NCBI RefSeq assembly: GCF_963921845.1
Contig: NZ_CAWUGZ010000019.1
Span: forward strand, 1-25,370
Origin: Commensalibacter sp963921845
Lineage (GTDB): Bacteria; Pseudomonadota; Alphaproteobacteria; Acetobacterales; Acetobacteraceae
Length of the DNA: 25,370 bases
Direction of reading: 5' to 3'
The position numbers were made by a program, and so were the translations under genes. Shown here in pieces: positions 14,814 through 23,476 of the stretch. Numbering within the stretch: the first letter of the stretch is position 1; every line of letters begins with the position of its first letter. Below the pieces are notes generated by a model. That model worked only from the letters and a program-made list of their open reading frames with translations, searched no databases and was not told the origin of the DNA.

Positions 14814-17800
14814 ATGACCATTATATACAACACTAATTACATTGAAAATTTTAATTCTTATTTAACTTTAGCTGTTGCTGAGGCTGCGAAAGATCTCTGG
14901 GGCGAAGATAATGTAGTGATCGCGACGAACATGAATGTATTGTCTCTCGCTGCAAAAGCAGAGCACGAAGTGCTTTTGTGTATAGATGGTCAACGAACTG
15001 ATTTTGAACTCATGAGACGGCTTAGACCGTGTTTCAAGACAATGATATTTTGGGCTTTTGAAGATCCTTTTATGTTGGATTTTAATGTCAAAGTCTCTGC
15101 AAATTTTGATCATGTTTTTACCAATGATCCCAGTTGTATAGATTCTTATCAAGTGGATGCTTCGTTTTTACCTTTGGCGGCAAGTCCTTCTATACATTTT
15201 AGATCCATTAAGCCACAGCCCTCTTTGGATTACGATATTTTTTTTGCAGGTACAATGTGGCCGAATCGTGTGGAAACCCTTAGGCATCTCATTCTCGCTT
15301 TTCCTTTCGCGAAATTTAAACTTGTTTGTCCTACGAATGAACATCTACCTCCTTTGCCCAAAGATTTAAATGAGAGGGTTATATCTCGGCCTGTAAATAT
15401 TGAATCATTTATTGATTTTGCGAATGCAAGTCGCGTCACGGTTACGATGTTTCGTAATTATGCCAGTCATGGAAATGTTGGACAAGCAACGTCCCCTGGG
15501 CCAAGATTATACGAGTTGGCATTAGCAGGAACTGCGCAGGTCGTTGAGGTTCCTTCTGAAATGAATGAGCAATTTATTAATACTATTCCTGGTATTACGT
15601 CGGTTGTTAATACAGAACAATTAATTGAATCAATCGCACAGCTTCTTGATGATCCAAACATACGTAAAAAAAAGGCATTAACTTCACAAGAAAACGTTCT
15701 TAAATTTCACGATTATAAAAGTCGTTTAAAGAAAATCGAAAGCATTACACAAGCTAATTTTAAAAAAGTTAAAACTGAAACTAATGTTCTTACCCAGCAG
15801 GAAAATGAAAAAAAATTAACGGTATTATTTGTTACGCATTCAACTGTTCATGAAAACGTTTGGGGTGGAATCGAAGTTTACCAACAAATGTTAACGACAT
15901 CTTTGAACAAAAAAGTTGAATTTTTTTACTGGCTTCGTAGAAGGGGGGCTTGTACATTAACGAATGCAAACGGCAAAGAAATAGAACGTTTTGATATGCC
16001 CGATGTGGGTTGGTTGGATTCAATGAACGATCTTTCCGAAGAAAGTGTCTTTTCGTCCGTTATTGCCCAGTATGGATTTGACATTGTTCATTTTCAACAC
16101 CTAGGTCATCATACACTCTCTTTACCGATTATTGCAAAAGCTTGCGGTGTTGGCGTAATATTTTCGTTTCATGATTATATGCTTATTTGTTCGCATTATA
16201 ACCTTTTGAATTACGAACAGCGGTTTTGTCATATTGATAAATACGATATTGGGGCTTGCAATGTATGCCTCAGGATTGCAGAGAAATTAGAACCTGGTGT
16301 GCAACAGACACGCAGAGCTTTTATTGCTAAGGTTATAAAACATATTGATGTGGGTTTATTTGGTACAGAATATTCCAGTGCAATAGCAAAACAACTGTAT
16401 CCAATTTTAGAAACAAAACAAAATTATATATTAGGAATACCCACTCCCGATTCAGCTTTACCCATAACGATGAAAGAATATAAACCTTTAAAAGGGAGAA
16501 AATTAAAAATCGCTACGGTGGGTAATTTTATACGATCAAAGGGCGCCGATACGATTTACCAGATTATACAATCGGCTAATCCGAATTTATTTGAATTTCA
16601 CATCTTTGGATATATGCAGCCAGATTATGAAAATGCGTTTAAGGAAATCAAAAAAGATAATGTAATTATTCATGGTTCTTATAGTTTAGGGGAAGTAGAA
16701 GCCTTAAAAGTCGCGGACGTTGCATTGATATTGTCTATTTGGCCTGAAACCTATTGTATTTCGTTATCAGAGGCTTGGCAAAATGGGTTGATACCGATAG
16801 TAACCGACGTTGGCGGGTTAGGCGATCGCGTTGATGATGGTGTAAATGGCTTTAAAGTCGAAATAGGTTCCGTGAATACCGTTATTGATCGCTTGGAACT
16901 TATTCGTGCTGATGAGCGATTACGGTCGTTGATCATGAGTAATATTGGGCCGAAACTTTGGATTGAAGCAGTTGATTATGCCCAACAATTGTATGATGTC
17001 TACGTTAAGATAGCTCCAAAGAAAAAATTTGGATGGTCTGATCTGAAATGGGATGTTGGCCGTTTGGGATTTATTCCTCATGCTTCTTGGAAAGAACAAG
17101 CCCCGCCAAGACATATATTGGATGCATCCAATGAAAGCAGATTATCCATTGAGTTGCCTGTTCCTGTTGATAATTGGTCGGCAATACAAGGTGCAAATTA
17201 TTATATAGACGATATATGTTACCACGTATTAAATGCTAAAAATGAGGTGAAGTTTCTTCCTAAAGATGAATTTCATATTCGAGGTTGGTTTACGTTTGAA
17301 TCATTCTCTAATGCAGGGACATTGCTTGTTGCATTAATTGCCCAAGATAGTGATCTTATTATTTTTTTAGACTGCCAAAGAGAAAATAGAGAAGATGTTG
17401 CTTCTTCTTTTACAAATGCGCCGATTAGAAATGGATTTTCAGGTCAAACTGCATTACGTGGCAAATGGTGTGAAGGAACTTTTCGTATAGGTTTGGTTAA
17501 TATCGTTAATGGATCGGCTGCATTTCAGTTGACACAGTATGAAATCAAAGTTGCTGAAGGGAAGATTATAAAAGTTTATAATACGTTTCACTCAAATCAA
17601 ACGATTCTTGATGATTTTAATCGCTTAACCCGAAAAGATGGTTTAATTCGTTCGATAAAATTAAATAATCTTTTCGATAAAAATATTCATGATCAATATT
17701 ATGGAGAATTAGAATATTGTATTGAAAAATTGTCTGGGTTTATATCGGGTAACGAGACACCTAGTGAAGAAGTTGCCGAAACCAAAAGCATTATTAATAT

Positions 17801-18179
17801 CTCGGGTTGGGCCTACAATCGGAATAACCATCTAGCGGGTCATATGTATGTTGCTTTCGTCAGAGAGGATATGAACGATTGTTTTTTTGCAGCGACGTAT
17901 CGTTATGTGCGTAAGCAAACAGAAGAAATCTTTAAAAATGCACCTTTAAATAATGGTTTTGAAGTCTCATTAGATTTGAATAAGGGCCTATATAAAAAAA
18001 TCAAGGGTAACTATTACCTTGTGCTCGTTAATATTATTCGAAAAGAATATAAAATTGTTGGTGTGAATATTGTGTTTAATATTCAAGACAATTTAGTAAA
18101 GGAAATTAACGATTGCAATTTGACAGCGGAACTTTTTTTACAAATAGAACAAATGGTTGAGAAAAAACTTAAGCATTAA
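14814..18179 (+). CDS. Multidomain glycosyltransferase: CgeB-like module + GT4 module + two tandem C-terminal domains
   Basis: An 1121-aa protein with no signal peptide or membrane segment, so probably cytoplasmic. Residues 1-310 form a CgeB/DUF3880-like glycosyltransferase module: FWAFEDP at 79-85, FDHVFTND, FLPLAA, DIFFAGTMWPNR, then SPGPRLYELALAGTAQ. It is paralogous to the gene at 23477. Residues 334-735 form a GT-B module of the GT4 type, with WGGIEVY near 350-356, the E-x7-E motif (Glu645, Glu653) in WPETYCISLSEAW, and DGVNGF. Residues 800-915 and 970-1092 are two copies of one domain: G-W, then exactly 43 residues from the Trp to an N-A-P, an NGF, then a G-x(2-4)-L/I-LVNI strand. Similar domains occur in other large bacterial glycosyltransferases, possibly binding carbohydrate. 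It leads three co-directional glycosyltransferase genes. Sugar donors, acceptor and product are unknown. Confidence 0.85.
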   Translation: MTIIYNTNYIENFNSYLTLAVAEAAKDLWGEDNVVIATNMNVLSLAAKAEHEVLLCIDGQRTDFELMRRLRPCFKTMIFWAFEDPFMLDFNVKVSANFDHVFTNDPSCIDSYQVDASFLPLAASPSIHFRSIKPQPSLDYDIFFAGTMWPNRVETLRHLILAFPFAKFKLVCPTNEHLPPLPKDLNERVISRPVNIESFIDFANASRVTVTMFRNYASHGNVGQATSPGPRLYELALAGTAQVVEVPSEMNEQFINTIPGITSVVNTEQLIESIAQLLDDPNIRKKKALTSQENVLKFHDYKSRLKKIESITQANFKKVKTETNVLTQQENEKKLTVLFVTHSTVHENVWGGIEVYQQMLTTSLNKKVEFFYWLRRRGACTLTNANGKEIERFDMPDVGWLDSMNDLSEESVFSSVIAQYGFDIVHFQHLGHHTLSLPIIAKACGVGVIFSFHDYMLICSHYNLLNYEQRFCHIDKYDIGACNVCLRIAEKLEPGVQQTRRAFIAKVIKHIDVGLFGTEYSSAIAKQLYPILETKQNYILGIPTPDSALPITMKEYKPLKGRKLKIATVGNFIRSKGADTIYQIIQSANPNLFEFHIFGYMQPDYENAFKEIKKDNVIIHGSYSLGEVEALKVADVALILSIWPETYCISLSEAWQNGLIPIVTDVGGLGDRVDDGVNGFKVEIGSVNTVIDRLELIRADERLRSLIMSNIGPKLWIEAVDYAQQLYDVYVKIAPKKKFGWSDLKWDVGRLGFIPHASWKEQAPPRHILDASNESRLSIELPVPVDNWSAIQGANYYIDDICYHVLNAKNEVKFLPKDEFHIRGWFTFESFSNAGTLLVALIAQDSDLIIFLDCQRENREDVASSFTNAPIRNGFSGQTALRGKWCEGTFRIGLVNIVNGSAAFQLTQYEIKVAEGKIIKVYNTFHSNQTILDDFNRLTRKDGLIRSIKLNNLFDKNIHDQYYGELEYCIEKLSGFISGNETPSEEVAETKSIINISGWAYNRNNHLAGHMYVAFVREDMNDCFFAATYRYVRKQTEEIFKNAPLNNGFEVSLDLNKGLYKKIKGNYYLVLVNIIRKEYKIVGVNIVFNIQDNLVKEINDCNLTAELFLQIEQMVEKKLKH
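17211..17558 (+). repeat. First copy of the tandem C-terminal domain (protein-level repeat)
   Basis: Residues ~800-915 of the 1121-aa protein. Landmarks are HIRGWFTF (Trp825), FTNAPIRNGF (Asn868) and FRIGLVNI. It aligns with the copy at 17721-18089 at protein level, not DNA level, so the duplication is old. Confidence 0.6.
17721..18089 (+). repeat. Second copy of the tandem C-terminal domain (protein-level repeat)
   Basis: Residues ~970-1092. Landmarks are NISGWAYN (Trp999), FKNAPLNNGF (Asn1042) and YYLVLVNI. The Trp-to-Asn spacing of 43 residues is identical to the first copy. Confidence 0.6.
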
Positions 18180-18215
18180 ATTGGTTCCCCTAAAATATTC
18201 AATGTGTGGTTAAGT

Positions 18216-21200
18216 ATGTCAGAAAAAAATAAAAATAAAGAAGCAATATGGAGCCAATTTGATGAGCAATGGTATCAAAAATTTTATCCTGAAATTGTAA
18301 GTCTTGTAAATGTTATTTATGGGGGAAGTTTTTATTTATTTTACAAGGAAAGGGGATGCAAACTCGGGCATTCACCGAATATATTTTTTGATGAGGAATG
18401 GTACCTCAGAACCTATCCAGAAATTGCTGACGCTGTTCGACAAAATAAATTTTCAAGTGGGTTTGATCATTATCGCTCTCAGGGATACGAAACCTATTCC
18501 CCACATTGGCTTTTTTCAGAACAAAATTATAGAAAAAAATATAGTTATCGAGTGGACGAGATAGAGCTTTATGTCAACGCTTACGATCATTATTTACAAA
18601 AGGGGGTATACGCATTTTTTTCGGAAAATTTTTTTTTCAATCCGATCCTTTATCTTTCACAGCAAAATGACCCTTTAGCAAGGTGCAAAGAAAATTATTT
18701 TGCATATTGTCTTTCGTCGTTGCCTGAAGCCAATCGTTTTACTCGACTGTCTTGGTTTTTTGACGAAGAATGGTATTTGGATACTTATCCTGAAGTCAAG
18801 ATATTGATTGCAACTAAAAAAGTTCGATCTGGGCTTCATCATTATTTGTTTAATGAAACGCCACTGCTCTTTTCTCCCAACAAATTCTTTTCCGAAGAAT
18901 TTTACATGTCTGAATACCCAGACGTTGCCTCATACATACAAGGAAGCAAAGAATTAAGAAACGGTTACGCGCATTATTTATCGTATGGCCTGCAAGAAGG
19001 GAGATTACCTCACAAAGGTTTTGACCTTCAACAATTATCTCAGGGGAGCAATCCCAAAAATCCGCATCATGATGGATTATATGCAAATGATTTTGAATAT
19101 TGGTTGGCGAGACAATATAGTGAGTTAGCAGAAAACTATGAACAAAGTTATGAGAAATTGTTCAAAGTTGTAGAAGTAGTTCAAGAACATAACGTTGCCT
19201 CTTCCATACCATCAAAAAAAAATACGGGTGCATTAACGCCTTGGGTTGATCAGAATGTAGAAAAAAAACCAAAGCAATCCAACAATGCTGTTATGTGTGC
19301 ATTGGAAAATGAGACGAATACCATTGAAAGCTTAGATTCGTCTAACGTAAATAATGATTCTGATATCAGTTCTACTATCACAATAAGTGAGCCGAGTACT
19401 GAGCCAGAGTCCAATACTAAAGCTATGAACCTTCTTGTAGGTAATGAGTCGGTTGCGGTGAACGATAGTCCATCTGCACTGTTTACAAGCAGAACAAATC
19501 TCTCATGGAAATATTTTGATGAAGAGTGGTATATAAATCGTTATCAAGATGTGACGTCACAGATGAAGGCTTTGGAACTTGATAGTGTAGAAGAATATTA
19601 CCGAAGTATCGGAAGTTACAAAGGACATTCTCCAAACCCTTTTTTTGATGAAGAATGGTATTTGCAAACGTATCCTGAAGTTAAATGTTTAGTCGATAAT
19701 CGCAGTATTCGTTCAGGGTTTGAGCATTATTGTCAAAAGGGGTATCAAACGTTTTCTCCCCATTGGTTATTTTCTGAGGCACTTTACAAACGTCAAAATC
19801 CCGCTCTTGATGACCCTGGTTTACAACAAATGGGTTTTTTAAATGGTTATGATCATTATTTAAAAGTGGGGGACGCTATCGGATTAAATGGAAGTTTTTA
19901 TTTTGATTCTGATTATTTTACTCGTCACTATTACACCCCGATACGCCCAGGTTTTGGGCCTTATGCCTATTATTTGAAATTCTTATTGGGTGAGAAAAAT
20001 GAGTTGCAAGGTTTGTCATGGTATTTTGACCCGCAATGGTATTTGAAACAATATCCTCAAGTTGAAAATTTTATTGAACAAAAAAAGTTTATTAATCCCG
20101 TTCACCATTATTTAACCAATGACACTCCAAAAAAATATTCCCCTTTATACTGGTTTGATGAGGAATTTTATCTTGCAAAATATTTTGATGAAAATTCTTT
20201 ACCTGCAATGTCTAAAATCTATCGAACTGGTTATAACCATTTTCTGTCGGAAGGTATTTTAAAATTACATAAACCCAAAGATAATGTTGACCTTAAATCC
20301 TATTCTGAACGTCCAGAGGTCAGAGAGAGCATTCAAAAAGGGCTTTGTCCTAATGTGTTTTTACATTGGTTGTCTAACCATGCGGATACAAATGAAAAGT
20401 TCACTGAGGCTGAAGAACTAAAAAACACAACGAATGAAGAAAAAATAACGAATAAAGAGAATAATACCGCCTCGTCTTCATTCATAAGTCCACAGGTCAT
20501 GAATGCCCTCTGGTTTGCGTTCGACGAAGAATGGTATCAGCGTAAATATCCTACTGTGCTAACAGAAATGAAAGCGCGTTCATGTAAGAGTTTACAGGAG
20601 TATTACGAAAATGTGGGGTGTCTACAGGGATGTTCTCCGAATGCTTTTTTTGATGAAGCTTGGTATTTAAGGCGTTATCCTTCAGTACAAAACATGATCG
20701 AAAAAGGCAAATTTAAAACGGGTTTTGAACACTATTGTCGGATAGGTTTTAAAATAAATGATCCCCATTGGCTTTTTTCCAGTAGCCATTATTTGCGATT
20801 TAATTCACAGATTATTTGGGAAGTGGATAATTCGACTCAGTTTGCAAATGTGTATGATTACTTTCTCAAAATAGATGATCAAAATCGTAAAACAGGATCA
20901 CTTTATTTTGATCCTGTGGTCTATGAGCAATCGTGTTTTACCAAAGGAGAAAAAATTGACAACAATTGTCCTTTTCAAAGCTATTTACAAAATCAGCTGA
21001 TTTGCAATAAGCAAACTGATATTTCTTTGTATTTTGATACGGAATGGTATTTAGAACATTATCCAGAAGTAAAGCAGCAAATTGAAGGAAATGATTTTTC
21101 TTGTGCTCTTGAGCATTATTTGAGCAATATTACCCCTATTCAATATAATCCATCCCAATGGTTCTCAGAAGAATTTTATCTCGAACGTTATGCAGACGTT

Positions 21201-23468
21201 AAAAATTGTATTGTTGAAGGCGGGAGTGGAGTATTCCGTAATGGTTATCACCATTTTCTTAAACACGGTGTGTTTGAATTACGCCAACCAAGTAATGAAT
21301 TGGATTTGAAAGCCTATTACGATAAAAGTAATTTAAAAGATAAACTTTATTCGAATAAATTTCGTGATGCCTATGCGTATTGGGTTTATACAAATAGAGT
21401 AAATGAATGGCTTGAACGACATAGACAACATGCTCATTATCATCCGAGCGATGAAATTCAGCTAGCCCGTGCACATTTTAGAAAAAAAACTCAAAACAGT
21501 TTGATACAAAATTTGCGTCATAAAATCAATTTTGCTTATGAAGGCGAGCCTGAAATTAGTGTGGTTATGGTCGCGCATAACCAACTTACCTTGACGTTAT
21601 TCGCATTGCACTCCCTACGTTCTAATTTTACTGGTAAGATACAGTTGCTTTTAGGAGACAATCATTCCATAGATGGTACACAACATTGTGAGGCGTTTCT
21701 TGTTGGTGCTGAGGTTGTGCATTTTCCGTATAATTACGGTTTTGGAAGGGCCTGTAATGAATTAATTTCTAACGTAAAAGCTCCCATAACTGTTTTTTTA
21801 AATAATGATATTCGACTTTATCCCGATGCATTACCCATTTTGTGCAATCATCTTGTTTCAGACCCTTCTATTGGTGCCGTAGGTGGTAAGATTATTCATA
21901 CCGATGGATTGCTTCAGGAAGCAGGTTCATTGATTTGGCGCGATGGTTCTACGTTAGGCTATTTGAGGGGTAAGGATCCTAATGTGCCTGAAGCCAATTT
22001 TATTCGAGAAGTGGATTATTGTTCAGCAGCTATGCTTGCTATAAAGACACCATTGCTAACACAGTTAAAAGGATTTTCCCCTAATTATTTTCCAGCATAT
22101 TTCGAAGATGTAGATTTATGCGTGAGGATCATTAAAGCTGGTTACAAAATTATTTATCATCCTGATGCTATGGTTGAGCATTTAGAGTATGCATCCAGCA
22201 ACCCCATAGTATCGGATGGACTAACCCTACGACATCGTCATCAATTTATTAAAGATCACATTGAATTTTTAAAGTACCAATATCCGTACCACGCTGATAA
22301 TATATCTTTTGCTCGGCAACGTTTAGGCAAAACTAAAAAAATATTATTTATTGAAGATCGAATTCCTATTGGGAGGTTAGGGTCAGGTTTTGTACGTTCT
22401 TACGATATTATCTTAAAAATGGTAGAGTTGGGATATTTTGTAACAATATTTCCTATTAATTTTCATTCAAATTCTCTTGAATTTTATCAAAATTATCCAG
22501 CGACAATAGAAATTTTGTATGACCGCACGATTGAAGACATGGGTGCATTTTTTCATGAGCGTGCTGGTTTTTACGATGTAATATGGATTGGTCGAACGCA
22601 TAATTTAGCTCGAATGTTCCCTATGATTGAAAAAGCAAACCGATTTTTGCCTCTGAATAGGATTATCCTCGATACCGAGGCCGTTGCTGCCCCACGTACG
22701 CATCAGCGTGCAGAAGTATTAAAAATTGATTTGGATGAAAGTTTTGATAAAACCTTAGAAATTGAATTGACTTATGCGCGTTATTGCCAAACGATTATTG
22801 CGGTAAACCCTCTCGATGCCCATTACATAGAAAAGCTTGGGTTTAATGATGTTCAAGTGTTGGGACATTGCATGGAGACGAGATGTCCTTCTAAATCTTG
22901 GCAAGAACGACAAAATATTCTCTTTGTTGGAGCCTTGCACGATGAATTATCGCCAAATTTTGATAGTTTAACTTGGTTTATTAAAGAAGTTTTCCCTCTA
23001 TTAATGGATCACTTCAAAGGCGATATTGAATTAACGGTTGCCGGATATGTGCATCCTTCTGTCAATTTGTTAAAGTTGGCGCTATACCCACAAATTAAAT
23101 TTTTAGGGTCAATTGAAAATTTAGAACCTCTTTTTAATACGCATAAAGTATTTGTCGCGCCAACTCGTTTTGCTGGTGGTATACCTTATAAAGTCCAAGA
23201 AGCGGCTTCTTACGGATTGCCTATTGTGGCCAGTGAGATTCTTGTTCAACAATTAGAGTGGAAGGATGAAGATGATATTCTTTCTGCACCAATTTCCACC
23301 CCGGATTTTTTTGCTTCTCAAATTGTGAAACTTTATCAAGACGAAACCTTATGGAACAAAATTCAACACAATGCATTATTGCGCATAAAAAATGATTGCA
23401 ACACACTTCAATTTCGTGAAAAATTACGAACGATTTTAAATAATGTTATTTCATCTGATGTATTGTAG
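18216..23468 (+). CDS. Giant glycosyltransferase: triplicated FDEEWYL-repeat region + GT2 + GT4-like modules
   Basis: About 1750 aa without signal peptide or membrane segment. The N-terminal 1060 residues are three super-repeats of ~290 residues (about 10-298, 429-720 and 763-1058), each made of roughly seven ~40-residue units with FDEEWYL..YPEV, GF.HY...G and SP.....F. Polar Asn/Ser/Glu-rich linkers (299-428 and 721-762) separate them. Residues 1109-1331 are a GT2 module: ISVVMVAHNQ, donor/metal motif FLNND (Asp1198) and catalytic-type YFEDVDLCVR (1297-1300). Residues 1374-1746 are a GT4-like GT-B module with LFVGALHDELSPN and APTRFAGGIPYKVQEA. ATG 18216 was chosen; GTG 18204 is also open and neither has a good ribosome site. 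The gene starts 36 bases after the previous stop. WY..YPDV-type repeats are known beside other bacterial glycosyltransferases, but their role is unclear. The product is unknown. Confidence 0.85.
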   Translation: MSEKNKNKEAIWSQFDEQWYQKFYPEIVSLVNVIYGGSFYLFYKERGCKLGHSPNIFFDEEWYLRTYPEIADAVRQNKFSSGFDHYRSQGYETYSPHWLFSEQNYRKKYSYRVDEIELYVNAYDHYLQKGVYAFFSENFFFNPILYLSQQNDPLARCKENYFAYCLSSLPEANRFTRLSWFFDEEWYLDTYPEVKILIATKKVRSGLHHYLFNETPLLFSPNKFFSEEFYMSEYPDVASYIQGSKELRNGYAHYLSYGLQEGRLPHKGFDLQQLSQGSNPKNPHHDGLYANDFEYWLARQYSELAENYEQSYEKLFKVVEVVQEHNVASSIPSKKNTGALTPWVDQNVEKKPKQSNNAVMCALENETNTIESLDSSNVNNDSDISSTITISEPSTEPESNTKAMNLLVGNESVAVNDSPSALFTSRTNLSWKYFDEEWYINRYQDVTSQMKALELDSVEEYYRSIGSYKGHSPNPFFDEEWYLQTYPEVKCLVDNRSIRSGFEHYCQKGYQTFSPHWLFSEALYKRQNPALDDPGLQQMGFLNGYDHYLKVGDAIGLNGSFYFDSDYFTRHYYTPIRPGFGPYAYYLKFLLGEKNELQGLSWYFDPQWYLKQYPQVENFIEQKKFINPVHHYLTNDTPKKYSPLYWFDEEFYLAKYFDENSLPAMSKIYRTGYNHFLSEGILKLHKPKDNVDLKSYSERPEVRESIQKGLCPNVFLHWLSNHADTNEKFTEAEELKNTTNEEKITNKENNTASSSFISPQVMNALWFAFDEEWYQRKYPTVLTEMKARSCKSLQEYYENVGCLQGCSPNAFFDEAWYLRRYPSVQNMIEKGKFKTGFEHYCRIGFKINDPHWLFSSSHYLRFNSQIIWEVDNSTQFANVYDYFLKIDDQNRKTGSLYFDPVVYEQSCFTKGEKIDNNCPFQSYLQNQLICNKQTDISLYFDTEWYLEHYPEVKQQIEGNDFSCALEHYLSNITPIQYNPSQWFSEEFYLERYADVKNCIVEGGSGVFRNGYHHFLKHGVFELRQPSNELDLKAYYDKSNLKDKLYSNKFRDAYAYWVYTNRVNEWLERHRQHAHYHPSDEIQLARAHFRKKTQNSLIQNLRHKINFAYEGEPEISVVMVAHNQLTLTLFALHSLRSNFTGKIQLLLGDNHSIDGTQHCEAFLVGAEVVHFPYNYGFGRACNELISNVKAPITVFLNNDIRLYPDALPILCNHLVSDPSIGAVGGKIIHTDGLLQEAGSLIWRDGSTLGYLRGKDPNVPEANFIREVDYCSAAMLAIKTPLLTQLKGFSPNYFPAYFEDVDLCVRIIKAGYKIIYHPDAMVEHLEYASSNPIVSDGLTLRHRHQFIKDHIEFLKYQYPYHADNISFARQRLGKTKKILFIEDRIPIGRLGSGFVRSYDIILKMVELGYFVTIFPINFHSNSLEFYQNYPATIEILYDRTIEDMGAFFHERAGFYDVIWIGRTHNLARMFPMIEKANRFLPLNRIILDTEAVAAPRTHQRAEVLKIDLDESFDKTLEIELTYARYCQTIIAVNPLDAHYIEKLGFNDVQVLGHCMETRCPSKSWQERQNILFVGALHDELSPNFDSLTWFIKEVFPLLMDHFKGDIELTVAGYVHPSVNLLKLALYPQIKFLGSIENLEPLFNTHKVFVAPTRFAGGIPYKVQEAASYGLPIVASEILVQQLEWKDEDDILSAPISTPDFFASQIVKLYQDETLWNKIQHNALLRIKNDCNTLQFREKLRTILNNVISSDVL
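18243..19109 (+). repeat. Super-repeat A of the giant glycosyltransferase
   Basis: First of three homologous ~290-residue blocks. Landmarks are WSQFDEQWY, then HSPNIFFDEEWYLRTYPE, SPHWLFSEQNY, WFFDEEWYLDTYPEV, FFSEEFYMSEYPDV and LRNGYAHYL. Confidence 0.75.
19500..20375 (+). repeat. Super-repeat B of the giant glycosyltransferase
   Basis: Second block, same order: WKYFDEEWY, HSPNPFFDEEWYLQTYPE, SPHWLFSEALY, WYFDPQWYLKQYPQV, WFDEEFYLAKY and RTGYNHFL. It is separated from block A by a ~130-residue polar linker. Confidence 0.75.
20502..21389 (+). repeat. Super-repeat C of the giant glycosyltransferase
   Basis: Third block, same order: WFAFDEEWY, CSPNAFFDEAWYLRRYPS, DPHWLFSSSHY, LYFDTEWYLEHYPEV, WFSEEFYLERYADV and FRNGYHHFL. 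It is joined by ~50 residues to the GT2 module. Confidence 0.75.
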
Positions 23469-23476
23469 GTAAAATT

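Noticed and set aside
18204..18215. GTG start of the giant glycosyltransferase gene
   Set aside because: It adds only four residues (MWLS), has no ribosome site, and the in-frame ATG at 18216 is the more ordinary choice. It cannot be fully excluded.
18243..21389. CRISPR array or DNA tandem repeat
   Set aside because: The periodicity is in the protein. At DNA level the copies have diverged, and no short identical repeats with regular spacers are present.
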